Positions 26,948-36,574 are shown, counted from the stretch's first letter. The stretch is 64,000 bases of DNA from Bin5 sp965116395 (GCA_965116395.1 OZ220684.1:4650001-4714000); one strand, 5' to 3'. Numbers and translations are program-made. Notes: a model not told the origin generated them from the letters alone.

Positions 26948-29311
26948 ATGAACAGTTACACCTATCGATTTGACGAAGAGTCCGATAGCCCTCCTCCTGT
27001 CGAAAAATTGGTGACCGGCGCCGAACCAGAAACCGGTACGGTTGTCGACTGGAGGGCATATCCTTCTTCCCAAACGACAATGCCGCCCGTCTCCGCGTAT
27101 CCCCCCTCCCAGACACCACTTACCAATTTCTCGCTCGATGAGTTGGCGGAATCACCGGCCATTTACAACCGCGAACTGAGCTGGTTGGATTTCAACTGGC
27201 GTGTCCTGTATGAAGCGCTCGACGACCGCAACCCGCTGCTCGAGAGACTCAAGTTCGTTGCGATTACAAGCAGCAACCTGGATGAGTTCTTCCTTAAACG
27301 GGTCGGGGGATTGAAACGGCAGCAGGCCGCCGGCGTCGCCAATCTGACCCTGCACGGCTGGACACCCGATCTTCAGATGCGACTCATCGCCCGCCACGCG
27401 CGCGCCATGGTTCAGTGTCAAACGCATGCGCTCCTGAACGAAATCCTGCCGGGACTGCGTGCGGAGGGGATGCGTATCGTCACCTATGACGAACTTCCTG
27501 ACGACCAGCAAGAGGAATTGTCCGCCTTCTTCCGCAAAGAAATCTACCCGATTCTGACCCCTCTTGCTGTCGATCCAGGCCACCCTTTTCCATTTATCAG
27601 CAACCTTAGCCTCAGCCTGGCGGTTGAAATGAGAGATCCCGTCAACCGCGAAATCCGGTTCGCCAGGGTCAAAGTTCCCTCGAACCGGGCCCGTTGGGTA
27701 ACTGTCAACGACTCGCTTGACTTCGTTCCTCTCGAACAGGTGATTACACACAACCTGGACCTTCTTTTCCCGGGCATGGAGCTGATCGCCACCTATCCCT
27801 TCCGCGTGACCCGGAACGCCGACATCGCCCGCAGCGAAGAGGAGGCCGACGACCTGCTCCAAATGATTAGCGAGGAGCTGCGCGAACGCCGCTTCGCCCC
27901 GATCGTCCGCCTTGAAGTGGCCGAGTCCATGCCCGACGACATTCGCGCGATTTTGACGCGGGAGATGGAGCTCCACCACACCGACGTCTATGACCACGAA
28001 GGCCCTTTGGGCGTTGCCGACCTGCTCCCGCTTACCGATGTCAATTTGCCGCATTTGAAGAATCAGCCGTGGACACCGCAAACCCATCCCGCCTTCTCCG
28101 GCGTCGGCAGCCAGACCCGGCCTGCCGACATCTTTTCCATCATCAGGAAAGGTGATGTGCTTGTCCATCATCCATATCACAGTTTTGCCACCAGCACGCA
28201 GGCCTTTATCGAAGCGGCAGCCAGAGATCCCCAGGTCCTCGCCATCAAGCAGACCCTGTACCGCACCAGCGCAGATTCACCGGTAGGTCGAGCACTGATC
28301 CAGGCGGCAGAGCGGGGCAAACAGGTGGCGGTTCTGGTTGAATTGAAGGCCCGATTCGACGAGGAGCGCAACATCGAGTGGGCGCAAACGCTGGAAGATG
28401 CCGGCGTGCACGTGGCCTACGGTCTGGTAGGACTGAAAACGCATACCAAGACGACGCTCGTTGTGCGAGAAGAAGAGGATGGCATTCAAGTCTATGCCCA
28501 CATCGGTACCGGCAACTATAATCCAAAGACTGCCGGCTTGTACACTGACCTGGGTCTCCTGACCGCCCGTCCTGAGATCGGCGCCGACCTGATGGACCTC
28601 TTCAACTTTCTAACAGGGTACAGCCGCCAGCGTCACTTCCGAAGGCTGCTGGTCGCACCCGTCAATATGCGCGACCGGTTCGTGGAAATGATCGATACCG
28701 AGGCCGCCAATGCCCTTGCCGGCCGGCCCTCCGGCATCACCGCCAAGATGAACGGGCTGGACGACGTTGTGATCGTTCAGGCCCTTTATCGTGCCAGCCA
28801 GGCCGGTGTTCCAATCCGCCTCATAGTGCGGGGCAACTGCCGCATTCAGCCCGGAATCGAAGGCATCAGCGAAAACATTGAAGTGATTAGCGTAATCGGC
28901 CGCTTTCTCGAGCACCACCGCATCTACTCCTTTGTAAACAATGGAGAATCGGTCTACTACATTGGGAGTGCCGACTGGATGTCGCGCAACCTCATCGACC
29001 GCGTCGAAGCGATCGTACCAGTAGAAGAGCCAGCGCTTCAGGAGCAGCTGCAGCGCATTCTCGACTGTTGTTTGGAAGACAGGCAGCAGTCCTGGACACT
29101 TCAGAGTGATGGCTTGTATCACAGACGTGTGGACCAGAAGTCGCCGAACGGTCGCGAAGCCGGCCAGCTTGAAAGTGAGCAGCCTGGCTCCCCGGAAACC
29201 CTCGAAACACCCGCGACCCGCCTCCAGGACGGCCTCGAATACGCTGCCCGCAAATTCGGCTGCCAGCAGGCGCTGATGGACTGGACACAATACAGCTTGG
29301 GGCAAATCTGA
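26948..29311 (+). CDS. ppk1: Polyphosphate kinase 1
   Basis: This 787-residue enzyme makes polyphosphate from ATP. After about 60 variable residues the N-domain begins with ELSWLDFNWRVLYEAL. The catalytic region contains YHSFATSTQAFIEAAA, the histidine motif GLKTHTKTTLVVR (autophosphorylated His expected there) and HIGTGNYNPKTAGLYTD. The C-terminal domain ends with WMSRNLIDRVEAIVPV. The length is slightly over the usual 690-730 because of the disordered N-terminus and a polar insertion near the C-terminus. The start at 26948 fits a promoter just upstream. It is monocistronic; no ppx lies nearby. Confidence 0.96.
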   Translation: MNSYTYRFDEESDSPPPVEKLVTGAEPETGTVVDWRAYPSSQTTMPPVSAYPPSQTPLTNFSLDELAESPAIYNRELSWLDFNWRVLYEALDDRNPLLERLKFVAITSSNLDEFFLKRVGGLKRQQAAGVANLTLHGWTPDLQMRLIARHARAMVQCQTHALLNEILPGLRAEGMRIVTYDELPDDQQEELSAFFRKEIYPILTPLAVDPGHPFPFISNLSLSLAVEMRDPVNREIRFARVKVPSNRARWVTVNDSLDFVPLEQVITHNLDLLFPGMELIATYPFRVTRNADIARSEEEADDLLQMISEELRERRFAPIVRLEVAESMPDDIRAILTREMELHHTDVYDHEGPLGVADLLPLTDVNLPHLKNQPWTPQTHPAFSGVGSQTRPADIFSIIRKGDVLVHHPYHSFATSTQAFIEAAARDPQVLAIKQTLYRTSADSPVGRALIQAAERGKQVAVLVELKARFDEERNIEWAQTLEDAGVHVAYGLVGLKTHTKTTLVVREEEDGIQVYAHIGTGNYNPKTAGLYTDLGLLTARPEIGADLMDLFNFLTGYSRQRHFRRLLVAPVNMRDRFVEMIDTEAANALAGRPSGITAKMNGLDDVVIVQALYRASQAGVPIRLIVRGNCRIQPGIEGISENIEVISVIGRFLEHHRIYSFVNNGESVYYIGSADWMSRNLIDRVEAIVPVEEPALQEQLQRILDCCLEDRQQSWTLQSDGLYHRRVDQKSPNGREAGQLESEQPGSPETLETPATRLQDGLEYAARKFGCQQALMDWTQYSLGQI

Positions 29312-29446
29312 CCCCCTGATCACTCAGTTTACCAGCTCTCAGAATTCGCTCCTCTACTCCATCCTCCTGGGAAAAGGTGCGCGCTTCAATGGCTATTCGT
29401 CTCCACTCTATACACAATTCTCCCTTACCGATCCCTACTGTACGAC

Positions 29447-29475
29447 TTGACAAAAACTGAATTTGCACGTACAAT
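29447..29475 (+). promoter_or_regulatory. Consensus promoter, leaderless layout
   Basis: TTGACA (29447-29452) and TACAAT (29470-29475) are separated by exactly 17 bases. Only six bases (TTAGCC) lie between the -10 and the ATG at 29482, so the message should begin at or next to the start codon with no Shine-Dalgarno. Confidence 0.8.
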
Positions 29476-29481
29476 TTAGCC

Positions 29482-30177
29482 ATGACTAAAAACTATTCCT
29501 CCGAAATCTCCAGCCCCCTTTCCTCCAGTCACGAGGACTATCTGAAGGCCATCTATATACTGGAGTCACGCGGGGAGCAGGTAACAAACTCCGTCCTGTC
29601 GGAATATATTGGCTTTACCCCCGCCTCGGCCACCAACATGGTGAAAAAGCTGGCCCAGATGGATTTGGTAATCTACAGTCCCCATCAAGCCGTTGCCCTC
29701 TCTCCCACCGGCAGACGGGTTGCTCTCGAGATTCTGCGCCATCACCGCTTGCTGGAACTCTTCCTGCACAAGACGTTGGATATCCCGTGGGACAGTGTGC
29801 ATGAAGAGGCCGAACGCCTCGAACACGTGATCAGCGAAGCACTGGAGGATGCCATTGCCGCTTCGCTGGGCTACCCGAAAGTAGATCCCCACGGCGATCC
29901 CATTCCTTCCAAGAATGGCGAAATCAGCCACACGCCAGGCCACCCACTCTCACAAGCCGAAGCCGGGCGCGCATACAGACTAGTGCGAGTCTTGAGCCAG
30001 GAAAGGGAACGTCTTGCCTATCTGGGAAGGCTGGGACTAAACCTGAACGTGGAAATGTACCTGCGCGAACAGGCCCCCTTCGACGGCCCCCTACTCGTGG
30101 AAGTTGCCGGCGAGGAACACGCCCTGGCTATCGAAATGGCTGCGCTGCTGCAAGTAGTCCCCGCGTCAGCCGACTAA
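29482..30177 (+). CDS. DtxR/MntR-family metal-dependent regulator
   Basis: This 231-residue protein is a DtxR-type repressor. The N-terminal winged helix starts with SSSHEDYLKAIYILE, and the recognition region is SVLSEYIGFTPASATNMVKKL. The dimerisation and metal-binding helix includes HHRLLELFLHKTLDIPWDSVHEEAERLEHVIS, quoted only by its ends: His-His at the start and Glu-His near the end supply ligands. The C-terminal region is a FeoA/SH3-like domain. Such proteins repress metal uptake genes when Fe2+ or Mn2+ is bound. The next gene downstream is an ABC export operon 221 bp away, which may be a target. The promoter is near consensus and seems leaderless. Confidence 0.92.
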   Translation: MTKNYSSEISSPLSSSHEDYLKAIYILESRGEQVTNSVLSEYIGFTPASATNMVKKLAQMDLVIYSPHQAVALSPTGRRVALEILRHHRLLELFLHKTLDIPWDSVHEEAERLEHVISEALEDAIAASLGYPKVDPHGDPIPSKNGEISHTPGHPLSQAEAGRAYRLVRVLSQERERLAYLGRLGLNLNVEMYLREQAPFDGPLLVEVAGEEHALAIEMAALLQVVPASAD

Positions 30178-30398
30178 GTATCCTGTCAGGATTTCGACAT
30201 GGGAATGTCAGTCATTTAGCATCAGGCTATGCGATGATGGTGTTGGTACGAACTACTGCCATGTTGCACAAAAGGCTTCAGAATATATACCTGAACTGTG
30301 ATTTGCGTGACTTGACTGATGTTTGTTCCTCCCTTTGCTTTTGCATCGCCGAAAAACTGTGGTCGGCGCGTTAGCGATAACTGCTCGAAGAATTGCCC

Positions 30399-32636
30399 AT
30401 GATATTCAAAAACCTGATGCGGCGGTCGGTCCGAAGCGGCTTGACTCTCCTCGGCATCGCCATCGGCGTCGCCGCCGTCGTCGCGCTCGGCGCGATCGCC
30501 GAAGGGCTGACTTCGAATTTCGCCGTCGCTGTCGGCGGTGGCAGCAACGACCTGCTGATTACCCAGGCCGAGGCCATCGATCCCGCGCTCAGCAGCCTGG
30601 ACGACACAGTCGGCGAGCGCTTACGAACCGTTCCTGGCGTCGATCGGGTAGAGCCTGGTGTCTACACTTGGGTTTCAACACCGGAACTTCCACTTTTTCT
30701 GCTCTTCGGCTATGAGATAGGCAGTGCCGCCATGGATCACTATCGCATCGTCGAGGGCAAACCCCTGAGCGGCCCCGGGCAGATGGTTATCGGTCGTCGT
30801 GCCACCGAATCGATCGATGTCGCTATCGGAGAAAATCTGCGCATCTACGGAACGCCTTTTCGTGTGGTTGGCATCTATGAGACAGGCCAAGGCATCGAAG
30901 AGTCCGGTGGCGTCCTCGTGCTCGAAGACGCCCAGACCGCCGCTCAGTACGAGCGGAAAGTAAGTCTCTACGAGATTGGACTGCGCCGCGGCGACGACGC
31001 CGATGCGACGATAAGCCGAATTGAATCCCTTGATTTGGATCTGAAGATAAGCAAGACCAGCGAGCGCGAAACCAATCAGCAGTATGAACAGATGCTCCAG
31101 GGCTTCGCCTGGGGCATCGCCGCGATCGCCATCTTCATCGGCGGCCTTGGTATGATGAACTCGATGGTAATGAGCGTGCTGGAACGCACCCGCGAAATCG
31201 GCACATTACGCGCCCTGGGTTGGAGTCGTTGGCGAGTCCTGCGCATCATCCTTGGTGAATCGGTGGCCTTGAGCGCATTCGGAGGCGTGGTCGGCATCGT
31301 TTTGGGATTCGGCCTGGCCAAACTGGCGGGCACGATTCCAGGCGTGGGCGCGCTGCTAACAGGCGTGTTCACCCCTGACATCTTTATTCAGGGCATGGCG
31401 ACGGCGCTTGTTCTTGGCCTGATTGGTGGCGTCTACCCTGCTTGGCGGGCCGCCGGTTTGCGGCCCGTCGAAGCCCTTTCCTACGAAGGCGGCGCCGCAT
31501 CCGACTTCAAAGGTGGCGCACTTAGCCGCTTCGGCAACCAGAGCTTCCGCAATCTCTGGCGGCGCCGTAACCGTACTCTGCTCGCCGCCGCCGGCATCGG
31601 TATCGGTGTTGGCACTTTGGTGATGCTGGGTGGAATTACCGCCGGCCTTATCGGTCAGATGAACAATCTGGCGGGCAGCGGCAGCCCAGGCAACATAACC
31701 GTCATGCAGCGAGACGTGCCTGACATGTCCCTGAGCAGCGTCGATGAGAATGTCGTGCGTCAGATTCAGGCCATGCCCCAGGTCGAATCGGTCAGCCCAA
31801 TGGTACTGGGCGTTGTCCTGACCCCGGAACTGCCGCTGTTCATCCTCCACGGGCTCGATCCCAACAGCGAGGCCATGGACCACTACAAGCTGGTCGCGGG
31901 CAGGCGCGTAAAACGGCCCTCCGAAATCATCATCGGCAGCAACGCCGCCGAATCCTACAAGCTCGAACTGGGCGATACACTGACCCTCTACAACACGCGC
32001 TACAAGGTCGTCGGCATCTATGAGACCGGTGTTGCCTGGGAGGAGGGGGGCGGCATCCTGGCTTTGCGGGAATCCCAGCGAATTCTCAACCGTCCTCGCA
32101 ATGTCAGCTTCCTCTTTGTCAACGTCAAAGATCCCGCGCTGGCAGAGCCGGTCCAGGACGCAATCAACCAGCGGTTCCCCAAAGTGAGAGCCAGCATCAG
32201 CAGCGAATTTGCCCAAAATACAGATGACATCGCCTCCATGCAGGCCGCGGCCGGCGCCATAGGGATGCTGGCCCTGATTGTGGGCGGGATCGTTGTTGCA
32301 AACACCATGATCATGTCGATTTACGAGCGCACCCGTGAGATCGGCACATTGCGCGCCCTGGGTTGGCCCGGCAAGCGCATCCTCTCGCAGATCATGCAGG
32401 AGAGCTTGCTGCTATGCCTGTTGTCGGCAGGGCTGGGCAGCGTCGGCGCGGTGCTTCTTCTCAGCGGCCTATCTTCGATTCCCATGCCTGGCGGCGCCAT
32501 GCTTCGCCCTGCGTGGGAGCCAGAAACCTTCGTGATTGCCATAGGACTTGCTCTTGTGCTCGGCCTGCTGGGCGGCTTCTACCCTGCCTGGCGAGCTAGC
32601 AATCTGCAGCCGGTCGAAGCGCTGCGTTACGAATAG
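30399..32636 (+). CDS. ABC transporter permease, two fused FtsX/MacB units
   Basis: This 745-residue permease consists of two homologous halves. Each has an N-terminal helix (SGLTLLGIAIGVAAVVALG; TLLAAAGIGIGVGTLVML), a MacB-type extracytoplasmic domain and a three-helix FtsX domain. Both FtsX domains contain ERTREIGTLRALGW and end with PAWRA plus PVEAL. The family exports peptides, lipids or macrolide-like compounds or acts mechanically. It is first in an operon with an HlyD-type adaptor and an ATPase. The ATG at 30399 is chosen; a TTG six bases upstream is in frame. Confidence 0.9.
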   Translation: MIFKNLMRRSVRSGLTLLGIAIGVAAVVALGAIAEGLTSNFAVAVGGGSNDLLITQAEAIDPALSSLDDTVGERLRTVPGVDRVEPGVYTWVSTPELPLFLLFGYEIGSAAMDHYRIVEGKPLSGPGQMVIGRRATESIDVAIGENLRIYGTPFRVVGIYETGQGIEESGGVLVLEDAQTAAQYERKVSLYEIGLRRGDDADATISRIESLDLDLKISKTSERETNQQYEQMLQGFAWGIAAIAIFIGGLGMMNSMVMSVLERTREIGTLRALGWSRWRVLRIILGESVALSAFGGVVGIVLGFGLAKLAGTIPGVGALLTGVFTPDIFIQGMATALVLGLIGGVYPAWRAAGLRPVEALSYEGGAASDFKGGALSRFGNQSFRNLWRRRNRTLLAAAGIGIGVGTLVMLGGITAGLIGQMNNLAGSGSPGNITVMQRDVPDMSLSSVDENVVRQIQAMPQVESVSPMVLGVVLTPELPLFILHGLDPNSEAMDHYKLVAGRRVKRPSEIIIGSNAAESYKLELGDTLTLYNTRYKVVGIYETGVAWEEGGGILALRESQRILNRPRNVSFLFVNVKDPALAEPVQDAINQRFPKVRASISSEFAQNTDDIASMQAAAGAIGMLALIVGGIVVANTMIMSIYERTREIGTLRALGWPGKRILSQIMQESLLLCLLSAGLGSVGAVLLLSGLSSIPMPGGAMLRPAWEPETFVIAIGLALVLGLLGGFYPAWRASNLQPVEALRYE

Positions 32637-32696
32637 AAAAACCATCGGACGTTTTCGTGTTTTGGCGGACGCCCATAATATATTGTCAGAGGAAAT

Positions 32697-34049
32697 ATGA
32701 AACGCGTATGGATCATCCTGGGGTTGGTCGTCCTGCTGGTCGCCGGCGGCTGGGCCTACGTAACTTTCGTCGACCCGTCTCTCCTTCCCCAGAACGCTAG
32801 CTCTTCAAGCGAGACCGCGCAGGCCGATGCCTCAGAGGACGTTGGCGAGGCTCTGGATTCGGTCATCTGGGCCTCAGGCAAACTGCTTCCTACTACGTGG
32901 GCCAATCTGGCCCCCCTGCAGGGCGGCATTGTACAAACCTTGCTCGTAACCGAGGGCGACCGGGTTGAGGCAGGGGACTTGCTTGTGCAGCTCGATAGCC
33001 CGGCAGCACAGAGCCAGGTCACGGTCGCCGCGGCAACCGTCGCCGAAGCCGAAGCAGCACACACGAAGCTTCTGGCAGACGCAAGTGAGGCTGACATCGC
33101 TGCCGCGCAAGCCGGTGTGGCAACCGCAGAAGCGCAGGTGTCACTTGCCGCCGGCAGGTTGCTGGAAACAGTAAAGACCGTCGAGTTTTACCAGGTAGAG
33201 GTTCTTATCGCAACCGAACTATACAGCGAGCTTGCCAGCGGTCCGACCGAAGTAGAACGGGCAGCCGCCGCCGCACGCGTCGAAGTAGCCCAGGCCGCCC
33301 TGGACCATGCCCAAGCTGCCTACAACGCAGTTCGGGGCGACCCCAGCATTGGCAGTACGCGTCTGGAAGCGCTGCTGTTGGAACAGGCCACCAAGTCGCT
33401 GCAGGCCGCCCAGGCCGAGTTTGCCGTCGCCACCCAGGGGGCTACTGAACAGCAGCTGGCTGTGGCCCAGTCACGAATTCAAGAGGCTGAATCACGCGTC
33501 GCCATGGCCGAGAGCCGGACGCCAGCCGCCGAAGCAGGCGTGCAGTCCGCGCAAGCCGCGCTGGCCAGCGCGCAGGCGAACCTAAGGAAAATCAAGGAAG
33601 GTGCTTCGCCGCAAGATATTGCCGTCTCTCAGGCTCGAATCAGCACTGCCAAGGCCCAACTGGCCAGTGCCGAAGCCCAGGTCGCCCAGACGCGCATCGT
33701 AGCCCCGTACGCCGGTCAGATTGGCGCAGTACTGGTGCGCAGCGGTGAGCTGGTTTCTGCAGGGCAGGTGCTCATCCTCCTCGGTGATACCGGCACGATG
33801 CACGTGGAGACGACCGATCTGCGCGAAACTGACGTGGTCCGCTTGCAGAGCGGCCAGGACGTGGAAGTCACTTTCGACTCGCTGCCGGACCAGATATTCG
33901 AAGGCATAATCACCCACATCGCCCCCGTCAGCACCACCGACAGGGGCAGCACAAACTTCACGGTTCACGTCGAAGTCCCGCAGCTGGATGAAAACTTGCG
34001 CTGGGGTATGACCGCCTTCGTCAATATTCAGGCTCCGCCCGGTCAATAG
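32697..34049 (+). CDS. HlyD/MacA-type adaptor subunit
   Basis: This 450-residue membrane-fusion protein has one N-terminal helix (residues 4-23), then a lipoyl-like half (PLQGGIVQTLLVTEGDRVEAGDLLVQL). A long Ala/Gln/Glu coiled coil (about residues 105-310) follows, then the second lipoyl half (APYAGQIGAVLVRSGELVSAGQVL) and a beta-barrel. The start has an AGAGGA Shine-Dalgarno. It lies 60 bp after the permease gene and 73 bp before the ATPase gene. In monoderm bacteria such adaptors work with MacB-like permeases without an outer-membrane channel. Confidence 0.9.
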   Translation: MKRVWIILGLVVLLVAGGWAYVTFVDPSLLPQNASSSSETAQADASEDVGEALDSVIWASGKLLPTTWANLAPLQGGIVQTLLVTEGDRVEAGDLLVQLDSPAAQSQVTVAAATVAEAEAAHTKLLADASEADIAAAQAGVATAEAQVSLAAGRLLETVKTVEFYQVEVLIATELYSELASGPTEVERAAAAARVEVAQAALDHAQAAYNAVRGDPSIGSTRLEALLLEQATKSLQAAQAEFAVATQGATEQQLAVAQSRIQEAESRVAMAESRTPAAEAGVQSAQAALASAQANLRKIKEGASPQDIAVSQARISTAKAQLASAEAQVAQTRIVAPYAGQIGAVLVRSGELVSAGQVLILLGDTGTMHVETTDLRETDVVRLQSGQDVEVTFDSLPDQIFEGIITHIAPVSTTDRGSTNFTVHVEVPQLDENLRWGMTAFVNIQAPPGQ

Positions 34050-34122
34050 ATCCCGGTCGGAACTTCAAGGCCTCACTTTTCGCGTCGCTGGTACACAGTC
34101 GTGTCCTCGATTTGAGGCAAAT

Positions 34123-35025
34123 GTGCAGTCAACGGAAATGGAAAAACAAACAGCGGGCGAACCGATCATCCGCGTAGAAGATGTAACAAAGGTATACGGC
34201 AGCGGCGACACGGCCGTACGCGCCCTTGACAGGCTCTCAGTGGAAGTCCAGCAGGGTGAATTTGTAGCCGTCATGGGGCCGAGCGGCTGCGGCAAGAGCA
34301 CCTTGCTGAACATGCTGGGCGCGCTCGACCAACCGACCGCAGGGAAAGTCTGGGTCGCAGGCGAGGAACTATCCCAACTGAAGGATGTAGACCGGTTCCG
34401 TGCCCAGACCGTCGGCTTCGTTTTTCAGTTGCACAACCTGTTACCGACGATGACGGCGCAGGAAAATGTGGAAGTGCCGCTTCAGGGCCAGGTTAATAGC
34501 AGGAAGGAGCGCAGGGCGCGGTCCGCCCACCTGTTGGAGCTGGTCGGCCTCGGCGACCGCCTCGACCATCTGCCCGGTCAGTTGTCGGGAGGACAGCGCC
34601 AGCGCGTGGCGATTGCACGTTCACTTGCCAACAGTCCAGCACTGATTTTGGCCGATGAACCCAGTGGCTCGCTCGATAGCCACAGCAGCGAAGAAATCAT
34701 GGCGCAGCTTGGCGAGCTGAACCGCAGCCAGGGGACCTCAATCGTCGTCGTGACCCACGACCGCCGCGTTGCCCAGGCCACACAACGCATTTTGCGCATG
34801 CAGGATGGCGACATCGTCTCTGATCACCACATTACCGACCCGCTGGAAGAAGACCTGCGCATGTTTGCCCAGAGTCAGTTTGGGCAGACGCTGATGGAGG
34901 ACAGCCCCGCGCTGCACCAGTTCATCGAAGAACAGGACATTTCCGCGCTTCGCCAGCTGTTGATGGCATTCGACGACGGCGACAGAGGGTCAGAGGAGCT
35001 CGATTCTCCGTCGACGGAATCCTAG
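34123..35025 (+). CDS. ABC exporter ATPase (LolD/MacB type)
   Basis: This 300-residue ATPase drives the permease encoded two genes upstream. Walker A is GPSGCGKST (residues 52-60), the signature LSGGQRQRVAIAR lies near residue 149 and Walker B LILADEPSG follows. The spacing matches the MacB/LolD subfamily. An extra tail of about 60 residues, rich in acidic residues, follows the usual C-terminus. The start is GTG at 34123 with GAGG seven bases before it; an in-frame ATG lies 15 bases further on. The operon order is permease, adaptor, ATPase. Confidence 0.92.
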   Translation: MQSTEMEKQTAGEPIIRVEDVTKVYGSGDTAVRALDRLSVEVQQGEFVAVMGPSGCGKSTLLNMLGALDQPTAGKVWVAGEELSQLKDVDRFRAQTVGFVFQLHNLLPTMTAQENVEVPLQGQVNSRKERRARSAHLLELVGLGDRLDHLPGQLSGGQRQRVAIARSLANSPALILADEPSGSLDSHSSEEIMAQLGELNRSQGTSIVVVTHDRRVAQATQRILRMQDGDIVSDHHITDPLEEDLRMFAQSQFGQTLMEDSPALHQFIEEQDISALRQLLMAFDDGDRGSEELDSPSTES

Positions 35026-35112
35026 ACCCGCGTTAACGAACTATTCACACCAAACGTGCGTTCCCGAGTGGACCAAGCGATGTAGTGTCTCATTCATCCC
35101 ATTGCTTTTGGG

Positions 35113-35191
35113 CGGTCGGGCCTTCGGCCCTCCCTTGTGCAGGGGCTGCGCCCCCGCAACGCCCCCCTACAAAAACATGCCTCACCGACCG
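35113..35191 (+). repeat. Dispersed GC-rich element, copy C
   Basis: A 79-bp copy with intact CGGTCGG (35113-35119) and CCGACCG (35185-35191) arms and both internal hairpins. It sits between convergent genes (the ABC ATPase and the threonine-dehydratase-like gene). Confidence 0.9.
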
Positions 35192-35287
35192 TGTTTAATC
35201 TTCCCCAGCATCGTGTCTGGCGGACGGAGTCTACTCCCCCACTTGCCGCTTCAACCCGCCGACCATCGGCCTCCAACCGCAGAAGTT

Positions 35288-35319
35288 ACTGATCACTGAC
35301 CCCTGACCCCTGACCACTG
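35288..35319. repeat. Short CTGACCC tandem repeat
   Basis: About three imperfect copies of a 7-bp CTGACCC unit, with related flanks ACTGATCACTGA and GACCACTG, sit directly before copy D of the dispersed element. It is low-complexity intergenic sequence. Confidence 0.6.
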
Positions 35320-35325
35320 CAGTTC

Positions 35326-35400
35326 CGCGCCTTCGGCCCTCCCTCGTGCAGGGGCTGCGCCCCCGCAACGCCCCCTCCAAAAACATGCCTCGCCCACCGT
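35326..35400 (+). repeat. Dispersed GC-rich element, truncated copy D
   Basis: This copy starts inside the first hairpin (GCGCCTTCGGCCC), so the left arm is missing. The second hairpin is intact, and the right arm is altered (CCCACCG). It lies about 135 bp after copy C in the same orientation. The remaining bases of the 35026-35548 interval hold no gene that I can see. Confidence 0.82.
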
Positions 35401-35548
35401 GTGCCCTATTTCCAGCAGTGCGTCCCAACTATGCTGTCGGCTGTCAACGCAATGCGCAACAGAATTGACTGAATCACGGCGGGAAAAGATGGCCTGTCGA
35501 AACAAGCACCCCATTTGGCATAGCAGTTCCTACCGGCGAATCACCTTC

Positions 35549-36574
35549 TCAACCTGTAGAATCCAATACAGCCCGCAACTGCTCAGGCGAAATGTTGCCC
35601 CCGCTGAGGATCAGCGCCACCTTCTTGCCCGCTAATTCGTCCCGCAGACGCAACAAAGCAGCCAGCGCCGAAGCACCCGCCGGTTCGGCAAGCGTTTTCG
35701 CCTTCTCCAGATACATACGCACCGCTGCGAACATCTCCTGCTCGGATACCATGACAAATTCGTCCAGAAGATCCCACAGGATCGACTGCGGCAGCATATA
35801 CGGGGCGCCTGTTGCCAGCCCTTCTGCAGCCGTTCGATTGGGGGCCTCGCGCCATGCCCGGTCCCGCCAGGCAAGATAGGCTGCAGGCGAAGCCTCCGCG
35901 CAAACGGCCACGGTACGAATATCGGGATTGACCTTTTTCGCAACGATTGACGCGCCGGACGCGCCGCTTCCTCCGCCTACCGGCACGATGATTGCCTCGA
36001 TGTCGGGCTTCTCCTGCATGATCTCCAACGTGTGCGTCGCTACACCCGCAATCAGGGCCGGTTCGTCGCCAGAAGAAAGAAACTTCAGACCCTCCTCTAC
36101 CGCAACCTGTTCGCCGTGCTTCTTAGCCTGCTCGAAGTCCGCTCCATACAACCTGACATCCGCGCCGTTGGCCCGCATCGCCTCCAGCTTGACCGGATTG
36201 GCATTTTCCGGCACCGAGATCACCGCCTTCACGCCAAACATGCGCGCTGCATAGGCAACCGACTGCCCGTGATTGCCGGTCGACGCCGTTACAACACCCT
36301 GTTTGCGCTGCTCAGCCGGCATCGACGCCATAAAATAGATGCCGCCGCGTAGCTTGAACGCACCGATCGGGAGATAGTTTTCGTGCTTTACCCACACCTC
36401 CGCGCCGGTAGCAGCGTCCAGAACCGGGTAGTTGTGCAGCGGCGTCGGGGCCAAGTAACGACGCAGAACAGTCTGCGCCGAAAGTACGTCGGCAAAGCTG
36501 GGCGGCGCTGGCAGGTCCGGAAAATCATCCGTGGCACTGTCAGTCTTGCCTGAAACGGTCGAATTAGGCTGCAT
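35549..36574 (-). CDS. Threonine/serine dehydratase-like PLP enzyme
   Basis: This 341-residue protein is a fold-type II PLP enzyme of the threonine ammonia-lyase group. The PLP lysine is Lys74 in GAFKLRGG; the preceding residue is Ala-Phe rather than Ser-Phe. TASTGNHGQSVAYAA and VGGGSGASGAS are the substrate and phosphate loops, the latter with Ser where GGGGL is usual. No C-terminal regulatory domain is present, so it is the short catabolic form. It would deaminate threonine or serine to a 2-oxo acid. It is last in a minus-strand operon after the CoA-transferase gene (63-bp gap). A GAGG Shine-Dalgarno precedes the start. Confidence 0.85.
   Translation of the reverse strand: MQPNSTVSGKTDSATDDFPDLPAPPSFADVLSAQTVLRRYLAPTPLHNYPVLDAATGAEVWVKHENYLPIGAFKLRGGIYFMASMPAEQRKQGVVTASTGNHGQSVAYAARMFGVKAVISVPENANPVKLEAMRANGADVRLYGADFEQAKKHGEQVAVEEGLKFLSSGDEPALIAGVATHTLEIMQEKPDIEAIIVPVGGGSGASGASIVAKKVNPDIRTVAVCAEASPAAYLAWRDRAWREAPNRTAAEGLATGAPYMLPQSILWDLLDEFVMVSEQEMFAAVRMYLEKAKTLAEPAGASALAALLRLRDELAGKKVALILSGGNISPEQLRAVLDSTG

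Noticed and set aside
27152..28180. Long minus-strand frame inside ppk1
   Set aside because: It is antisense to strongly conserved Ppk1 motifs and shows no domain of its own.
30180..30192. ATCCTG-T-CAGGAT palindrome after the DtxR gene
   Set aside because: The stem is short and no T run follows, so I could not call it a terminator or an operator.
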